Source: CAKZLS01 sp963771545
GTDB taxonomy: Bacteria; Pseudomonadota; Alphaproteobacteria; Rhodospirillales; Defluviicoccaceae
Direction: 5' to 3'
Length of the DNA stretch: 64,000 nucleotides
NCBI GenBank assembly: GCA_963771545.1
Contig: CAVYTX010000003.1
Span: forward strand, 62,001-126,000
Below are positions 58,577 to 64,000 of this stretch, in pieces (the first letter of the stretch is position 1; every line of letters begins with the position of its first letter). Below the pieces are notes generated by a model. It saw only the letters and a list, made by a program, of their open reading frames with translations. It did not search any database and was not told the DNA's origin. A program made the translations under genes and the position numbers.

Positions 58577-61033
58577 TCATAGGAGCGGCATGTCGTCCGA
58601 GACGATTTCGAAATCGGTTTCCTGGAGTTCCACTCCGGGCACGACGACCTTGCCGGCGCCGGCGAGGCTGGTATTCAGGTCGATGACGGTGTTGTTGCCG
58701 GTGTAGCCGACATCGAGGGGATTGAGATCGTCCACCAGCGAGTCCGGGTCCCAGATGACGATCTTGTCGAGCCCCCGTTCGAAGCCCTTGATCGTGTCCT
58801 TGCCGTTGTCCGCGGACTGCCCCAACGAGAACCAGAAGGCGTCGAGGCCGTCGTCGCCAAACAGCGTGTCGTTTCCCGAACCGCCGACGAGCGTATCGTC
58901 GCCATCTCCGCCGTACAGTTTGTCGTTGCCGTCGTTGCCCGCGATCCCATCGCCGCCGTCATCGCCCTTGAGCATGTCGTTCCCCGAACCGCCGCCCATC
59001 GTATCGCCGCCACCTCCGCCGTTAAGCGTGTCGTTGCCGTCGTCGCCCATGAGTGTGTTGTCGTCGGCGCTGCCGGTGATCTTGTCGCCGCCGGCACCCC
59101 CGGAAACCATCGAAACATTGGCCATCCGCGCTGCTTCGAAATCCAGGGTGTTGGCCTTTTCGGTTCCGGCGATGGCGCTGTGTTCGCCCGTGTCTTCGGG
59201 GTCGCCGTCAATGATTTCGATGGACGTCTTGGCGTTGAAGCCGCCAAGACCGACGATGGGGCTCGCGAGCTCCAGGATGTCCGTGCCGTTCCCGCCTCTC
59301 AGGACATCGCTCGTGGCGTCGGTTCCCATCGCCACGATGGCGTCGTCGCCATCGCCGCCCTGTACCGTATCCTTTCCCTCGCCGCCGTGAAGGGTGTCGT
59401 TGCCGTCGTCGCCATGGAGCTTGTCGTTGCCCTCGCCGCCATCCAGGCGATCGTTTTGGTCGCCGCCCTTGACAACGTCGTTGTCGTCGCCGCCGGATAG
59501 CGAATCGTCGCCGCCCAGGCCTTCGAGCATATCCTTGCCGGCGTCGCCGCCGATCTTGTCGTTCCCGGCGTGTCCCTTGACATGATCGTTGCCATCGCCC
59601 GCGGAGATCAGCGGGGCATCCGCCATTTGCAGCACCCCGTTGAAAAAGAGCTTGTTGTTTTTTTCGTCGCCAAGGATGGCTAACCCATTGCCGTCAATTC
59701 CTTCGATGGATGTCTGCTTGTTAAATCCATTGATGACGATGGCTTTGCTGCCGTTGATGACCAGGGTGTCGTAACCCGGACCGCCGTTAAAGGCATCGAA
59801 TTGATCGCCCGTGTAGGGTTCCGAGTCGCCGGCTATTGCGTCCCTTGCATTCGCTTGGTCCGCCGTTTCCGCCTCTCCGTTCCCGACGACCAGCGCGTCG
59901 TCTCCGGCGCCGCCTTTCAGGGTATCCTTGCCTTCCCCGCCCGAGAGCCTGTCGCCATTCTTACCGCCGGATAGCTTGTCGTCGCCCGCGTCGCCAAAGA
60001 GGGTGTCGTTCCCATTATCGCCATTCAGCGTGTCGTTGCTCGCACCTCCATGCGCCTCGTCGTTATCATTGCCGCCGTAAAGCTTGTCGTTGTCGTCGCC
60101 GCCGTGAAGGGTGTCGTCGCCCTTGCCGCCCGTGAGCGTGTCGTTACCCCGGTCGCCGTGTATCCGGTCGTTGCCGTCGCCGCCAAGCAGTTTGTCCTTG
60201 TCGTCCCCGCCCTCGATTTCGTCGTCGCCGGCGTCTCCGTGGATGATATCGTTGCCGCCCTCTCCCGATAGGCTGTCGTTGCCTTTCTTGCCCGACACCT
60301 TGTCGTTTCCGCCGGCGCCCCAGAGGCTGTCTTCGGATTTGCCGCCGGTAAGCCGGTCCTTGAACTCGGTGCCCCGAAAGCCCTCGATGTCCTTGAAGGT
60401 GTCCCGTTGGGCGGCCTTGCCCGCAAGCGCCCCCGTACTCAGGTTGAGGTTGACCCGTGAGTCGGCCCGCGAATAATCGGCAACGTCGTCCCCCTCGCCG
60501 CCATCCATTTTATCGGCGCCGTCGGTGCCGAACAGGGTATCGTTGCCCGCCCCGCCATTCAGCGTGTCGTTCCCGCCGTTGCCGTTGAGCCGGTCGCGAC
60601 CGTCCCCGGCATCCAGCTGGTTGGCTCCGGCATTGCCGGTCAGTTCGTCATCGCCGCCGCCGGTGACGGCGTTCTCGATGTCGACCAAGGTGTCGTGGTC
60701 CGAGGTGAACACCGCGGCCGCCCTGGCACCTTCGGCGGTGACCGGATCGTCGCCGTCCGCGCCGAACACCGAGGCTGTCTCATCGCCAAGGTTCAAGGAC
60801 ACCGCGTCGTTGGTGTACGAGGCATAGTCGACGATGTCGATGTCGGCGCCGCCGTTGATCTCGTCGGCGTCCAATCCTCCGCTGATTCTATCATTGCCGG
60901 TGTCGCCAAGTAGGATATCGTGGCCCTCGTTGCCGACCAGGGTGTCGTCGCCCGCTCGGCCCACGAGCGTGTAGGTGTCCGAATCGGGAGCGCTAATGAG
61001 ATTGTCGCCGTCGTCGCCTATGATTGCCGGCAT
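58577..61033 (-). CDS. RTX calcium-binding repeat protein
   Basis: An 818-residue, very acidic protein almost wholly built of RTX nonapeptides (GGxGxDxLx), for example GGNDTLNGGAGNDTLFG and GGDDNDKLYGGNDNDEAHG. Non-repetitive spacers such as GFNAKTSIEIIDGDPEDTG recur twice. It ends in an M10/serralysin-like C-terminal region (DAFWFSLGQSADNGKDTI, GFERGLDKIVIWD), which usually carries the type I secretion signal. No ABC exporter or protease domain is nearby. The ATG at 61033 is behind GGAGAAGAAAA. Convergent with the cyclase gene across 11 bases. Confidence 0.92.
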   Translation of the reverse strand: MPAIIGDDGDNLISAPDSDTYTLVGRAGDDTLVGNEGHDILLGDTGNDRISGGLDADEINGGADIDIVDYASYTNDAVSLNLGDETASVFGADGDDPVTAEGARAAAVFTSDHDTLVDIENAVTGGGDDELTGNAGANQLDAGDGRDRLNGNGGNDTLNGGAGNDTLFGTDGADKMDGGEGDDVADYSRADSRVNLNLSTGALAGKAAQRDTFKDIEGFRGTEFKDRLTGGKSEDSLWGAGGNDKVSGKKGNDSLSGEGGNDIIHGDAGDDEIEGGDDKDKLLGGDGNDRIHGDRGNDTLTGGKGDDTLHGGDDNDKLYGGNDNDEAHGGASNDTLNGDNGNDTLFGDAGDDKLSGGKNGDRLSGGEGKDTLKGGAGDDALVVGNGEAETADQANARDAIAGDSEPYTGDQFDAFNGGPGYDTLVINGSKAIVINGFNKQTSIEGIDGNGLAILGDEKNNKLFFNGVLQMADAPLISAGDGNDHVKGHAGNDKIGGDAGKDMLEGLGGDDSLSGGDDNDVVKGGDQNDRLDGGEGNDKLHGDDGNDTLHGGEGKDTVQGGDGDDAIVAMGTDATSDVLRGGNGTDILELASPIVGLGGFNAKTSIEIIDGDPEDTGEHSAIAGTEKANTLDFEAARMANVSMVSGGAGGDKITGSADDNTLMGDDGNDTLNGGGGGDTMGGGSGNDMLKGDDGGDGIAGNDGNDKLYGGDGDDTLVGGSGNDTLFGDDGLDAFWFSLGQSADNGKDTIKGFERGLDKIVIWDPDSLVDDLNPLDVGYTGNNTVIDLNTSLAGAGKVVVPGVELQETDFEIVSDDMPLL

Positions 61034-61340
61034 TGTGTTTTCTTCTCCCTCGATCGCCCGTTCGCCGCGCGTGAACAAAAGAGCGCCGCTGTTAAGGATT
61101 CCGCTGAAAATAAATCAACAAATCTGCGGGGCCTTTATGAACGGCGCAACCGCGTTTCGATGGCCGCCCGCGCCATCCGCCCGAACCCCTTGACACTCCT
61201 CACAGATTAACAATTCGCGATCGGTCCGCGATCGTAAGGTTCTGGCTGTTTGTTAAGAGAATCACGGGATTACGAGCCGAATCGCGAGTCAGAAAGGAGC
61301 TGTCGCGGTGCGCGGAACCGGAAGCGGGCGAGGGGGGCGC
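61034..61340. other. Intergenic region upstream of the RTX gene
   Basis: About 300 bases between the RTX start and the hydrolase stop, both on the minus strand. It is locally AT-richer (around 61090-61260) and probably contains the RTX promoter. No gene was recognised. Confidence 0.4.
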
Positions 61341-62099
61341 CTACAAGCCTCTGAGTAAACTGTCCAAGGTCCCGCACAGGCGCTCCAGGTCCTCCGGCTC
61401 CGACATCCGGTGTTCGCCTTCCTTGACCAGGGCGATCTCCACGTCCTTGGACCGCAGCTTCTCGGCGATCCGGAGCGACGTTTGCCAAGGCACGTCCGGA
61501 TCCTTCATGCCGTGGATCAGCCGCACCGGGCAATCGAGCGGGATCTCGCCGCGCAGCAGGAGATGGTCGCGGCCCTCCTCGATGATCAGCTTGGTGACGG
61601 GCGTCGGCTCGGGATCGTAAGGGCTGTAGACAGAGACCACGCCGTCGCGTTCGAGGGTTTCGAGTTGCGCGTCGGTCAGTGTCTGGGTGATCAGGTCTTC
61701 GGTGAAATCCGGGGCCGGCGCGATACCGAGGATGGCGGCGATTCGGTCGGCGCGCCGCAAGGCGGTGAGCAGCATGATCCAGCCGCCGAGGCTGGAGCCG
61801 ACTAACATCTGCGGGCCCTCCATCAAGGTGTCCAGGGCGAAGGTCGCATCGTCGGTCCAGCGCCCGATGGTGCCGTCGGTAAATGCCCCGGATGAGGCCC
61901 CGTGCCCGAAGTAATCGAACCGCAAGTACGCCAGTCCGCGCGCGTGGCAGAAGTGCTCCAGGCGGACGGCCTTGGCGCCGGTCATGTCGGACATGTAGCC
62001 GGTGAGAAAGATTATGCCTGGCGACTTGCCAGGAGTCCGATGGTAGGCAATAGTCTCGCCGTCTTCCCGCTGCGCAAACTGTGGTTGAGGGGCGCTCAT
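61341..62099 (-). CDS. Alpha/beta hydrolase (ABHD10-like)
   Basis: A 252-residue hydrolase with the oxyanion region IIFLTGYMSDMTGAKA, nucleophile elbow LVGSSLGGWIM, an Asp in HGMKDPDVPWQTS and the His in KEGEHRMSEPEDL. Similar proteins act as short esterases or thioesterases. The longer upstream open frame overlaps the divergent GT4 and is not coding. Confidence 0.88.
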   Translation of the reverse strand: MSAPQPQFAQREDGETIAYHRTPGKSPGIIFLTGYMSDMTGAKAVRLEHFCHARGLAYLRFDYFGHGASSGAFTDGTIGRWTDDATFALDTLMEGPQMLVGSSLGGWIMLLTALRRADRIAAILGIAPAPDFTEDLITQTLTDAQLETLERDGVVSVYSPYDPEPTPVTKLIIEEGRDHLLLRGEIPLDCPVRLIHGMKDPDVPWQTSLRIAEKLRSKDVEIALVKEGEHRMSEPEDLERLCGTLDSLLRGL

Positions 62100-62126
62100 C
62101 GTGTCACCCATACCGAACTCCCAGGC

Positions 62127-63359
62127 ATGACGTTGAAAACGAACCATAACACCGCATCGGCGGCGGACGCCATGGGCAACCCGGCTATCCCCAATCGCGG
62201 CTACGCGGGCGAGGGTCCGTTGACGGTCCTGCAGGTTTTGCCGGCATTGCACCACCAGGGCGGACTGGAACAAACCGTGCTGGCGGTCGCCGCCGCCGTT
62301 GCCGGGGACGGTCAGCGGTCCGTTGTTGCCTCGGTGGGCGGCCCCTTCGTCCACACGCTGACCCGCGGCGGGGCGACGCACGCAATACTGCCGCTGGATA
62401 GCGGCAATCCGCTGACCCTGTATGCGAATGGCGGCAAACTCGCCGAACTGATCGAAGCCGAAGACGTGGATGTGATCCACGCGTTCGCTCCCGGTCCGGC
62501 GTGGAGCGCGTGGTGGGCGGCGCGGCGAACCGGCCGAACCTTCATGACCACGTTTTATGGACTGCCGGCGCACGCCAGCCGAACATGGCGCCGCTACACC
62601 GCGGTGATGACCTGGGGAAAACCGGTTGTCGCGATTTCGCAATTCGTCGCCGGCCGGCTCAACCGCGAATATGGGGTGCCGGCCAGCGATATCCGGGTCG
62701 TCTACCCCGGGATCGATGTCGACCGGTTCGACCCGCTTGCGGTTTCCACCGACCGAATCGTTGCCCTCGCGCAACGGTGGCGGCTGGAAGACGGTCACCC
62801 CGTCGTCATGGCGCCGGGCGATCTCGTTCCGGGAAAAGGCCATGAAATCCTCCTGGAGGCCGTGAGCAAGCTGAACCGAAAGGATATCTGTTGTCTGATC
62901 GTCGGAGCCGAGGGCGGCGACGGACGCTATCGGCGCTCCATCGAAGAGCTGGCCGCCGCTTCCGGCCTCGGCGGCGGCGTCCGGCTCGTCGATCGCTGCG
63001 ACGACTTACCGGCCGCCTACATGCTGGCCGACGTGGTCGTCAGTCCGTCAACCGAACCTCAGGCGTTCGATACCCACATTATCGAAGCGCAGGCCCTGGC
63101 CCGGCCCGTCATCGGCGCCGACCACGGGGGCGTGCGAGAGGCCATCGACGCCGACTGGACGGGATGGCTGGTTCCGCCGAAAGACGCCGAGGCCCTGGCC
63201 GCCGCCATCGACAGCGCGCTTAGGCTCTCCATGGAAGAGCGTTCCCGGCTGGGAGAGGTCGCCCACGCTTACGTCCGGGAACACTTCTCGAAAGCGGCCA
63301 TGTGCGCCCGGACCTTGAAAATCTACAGAGAGGTAGCGGTGGCGCGCCGCAACCTCTGA
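62127..63359 (+). CDS. GT4 family glycosyltransferase
   Basis: A 410-residue GT-B enzyme: LTVLQVLPALHHQGGLEQTV, GRTFMTTFYGLPAHASRTWR, VVYPGIDVDRFDP, VMAPGDLVPGKGHEIL and PSTEPQAFDTHIIEAQALARP. The final motif is EPQAFDTHIIEA instead of the usual EPFGxxxxEA but keeps the two acidic residues. Start sites at 62127 or 62170 are both possible. It is divergent from the hydrolase. Confidence 0.88.
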   Translation: MTLKTNHNTASAADAMGNPAIPNRGYAGEGPLTVLQVLPALHHQGGLEQTVLAVAAAVAGDGQRSVVASVGGPFVHTLTRGGATHAILPLDSGNPLTLYANGGKLAELIEAEDVDVIHAFAPGPAWSAWWAARRTGRTFMTTFYGLPAHASRTWRRYTAVMTWGKPVVAISQFVAGRLNREYGVPASDIRVVYPGIDVDRFDPLAVSTDRIVALAQRWRLEDGHPVVMAPGDLVPGKGHEILLEAVSKLNRKDICCLIVGAEGGDGRYRRSIEELAAASGLGGGVRLVDRCDDLPAAYMLADVVVSPSTEPQAFDTHIIEAQALARPVIGADHGGVREAIDADWTGWLVPPKDAEALAAAIDSALRLSMEERSRLGEVAHAYVREHFSKAAMCARTLKIYREVAVARRNL

Positions 63360-63407
63360 TACCAACGGTCACGAGCAGCGAGCGTTCGTATCGATGATCG
63401 AGTTCCG

Positions 63408-64000
63408 CTAACGGATATCGGCGATGTCCGTGCCGGACGCGGGAATCTCGAGGCCAAGGGCCTGGATGTAGCCTGCGTTGGGCGTGCTGTTTTCGAAGCG
63501 GATGTTGTTGAGCAGCTCGTCCAGCGCCGTGTCGATCACCGCGCTGGCCGGGCGATGGGCCCGGATGTCCGCCAGAGCGGCCCGCGGGCTGTCGGCAAAG
63601 GCGACAATGGCGTCCCACGCCTCGGTCTTGGATACGGAGACGACGGCCGATGACGAGTCGATTTTCTTGTAGGGCCAAAATGCCCAGCCGATGTTGTTTT
63701 GTTCAAGGAGTTGTCGCATGGCGGCAATCCATTCGTCGGTGTTTTCCCCCGACTCGCCCAGCCATAGCGGGACGTTGTGGGTCTCCGCGAAGTCCACGTA
63801 GCGCTGAATGGTATCCTGCACGGGATCCGTCCAGTAGGTGTGGAACGTATAGGCTACCTTGTCGTCGAACGACGCGCCCAGCACATCGAAATTGGTGCCC
63901 CACTGGGCGCCGCTCAGAATAACGATGTGATTGGTGTCCACCTCGCGGATGGCGGCGGCGATCCGCTTGAACAGGGGTTCCAGTTTCGGGTTGAAGTGGG
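63408..64000 (-). CDS. GH5-family glycosidase (C-terminal part)
   Basis: The open frame continues off the right edge, so the N-terminus is missing. The visible 197 codons include IREVDTNHIVILSGAQW, FDDKVAYTFHTYWTD with the conserved His-x-Tyr, and VPLWLGESGENTDEW with the nucleophile Glu, as in cellulase-fold GH5. NNIGWAFWPYKK holds the conserved Trp. It is likely an endoglucanase or related beta-glycanase. The final ~60 residues are a non-catalytic extension. Confidence 0.85.
   Translation of the reverse strand, partial: HFNPKLEPLFKRIAAAIREVDTNHIVILSGAQWGTNFDVLGASFDDKVAYTFHTYWTDPVQDTIQRYVDFAETHNVPLWLGESGENTDEWIAAMRQLLEQNNIGWAFWPYKKIDSSSAVVSVSKTEAWDAIVAFADSPRAALADIRAHRPASAVIDTALDELLNNIRFENSTPNAGYIQALGLEIPASGTDIADIR

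Noticed and set aside
58577..61033. Possible CRISPR array or DNA satellite because of regular short repeats
   Set aside because: The periodicity follows nonapeptide RTX codons, the repeats are degenerate, and the frame is open throughout. No array structure with unique spacers exists.

Overview
The window looks like a chromosomal segment from a high-GC alphaproteobacterium, most plausibly of a Rhodospirillales-like lineage. The main reasons are an FzlA-type GST-fold protein (an alphaproteobacterial division factor), the housekeeping run prs - rplY(ctc) - pth - ychF, three separate bacteriohemerythrins, two class III nucleotide cyclases, and the base composition of most genes. The lineage is an inference from gene content; no rRNA gene is present.

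Layout. 1-1.7 kb is the istA end of an IS21-family element that continues off the left edge. 1.7-3.07 kb holds an XRE regulator and a gene-poor stretch with repeated GTATAC sites and a displaced copy of the ychF 3' end. 3.07-8.16 kb is an AT-richer insert with two glycosyltransferases and a secreted GH15 glucoamylase with a C-terminal starch-binding domain; it sits between two 69-bp copies of the ychF tail. 8.5-16.2 kb is core genome: ychF, pth, rplY, prs, an M24 hydrolase, pgeF, two convergent hemerythrins and a serine-racemase-like PLP enzyme. 16.3-22.3 kb is a worn mobile region: a WD40 gene cut by an IS30 element, an IS110 remnant, two toxin-antitoxin modules, a nucleotide cyclase and dispersed repeats. 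22.3-27.5 kb carries two hotdog thioesterases, a dienelactone hydrolase, a large single-chain restriction-modification-like protein and tRNA-Leu(CAA) with its promoter.

27.5-43.3 kb is a large cell-surface glycan locus arranged in four transcription units: three DXD-type glycosyltransferase-like proteins (leftward); a rightward operon of a DUF115-like protein, a frameshifted HxD...H oxygenase, a Gfo/Idh/MocA-PhyH fusion and a GT2; a leftward unit of a bi-domain dehydrogenase and two tandem GT4 enzymes; and a rightward heparinase II/III-like protein plus GT4, ending in a strong intrinsic terminator. The oxidoreductases and oxygenases probably make or tailor an unusual sugar or acyl group that the glycosyltransferases use. 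This is the best candidate in the window for an undescribed pathway.

43.4-64 kb mixes metabolism and envelope genes: a secreted tandem CBM21-like protein, an SNF transporter, a third hemerythrin divergent from an FNR-like regulator, glgX, fzlA, a TPR protein, an SDR, an NfeD/slipin pair, a zinc-ribbon/cyclase/ATPase/TPR sensor, an RTX repeat protein, an alpha/beta hydrolase, another GT4 and the C-terminal part of a GH5 glycosidase. Starch/glycogen-active proteins recur (GH15, CBM21, GlgX). No CRISPR array, rRNA, riboswitch or replication origin was recognised.
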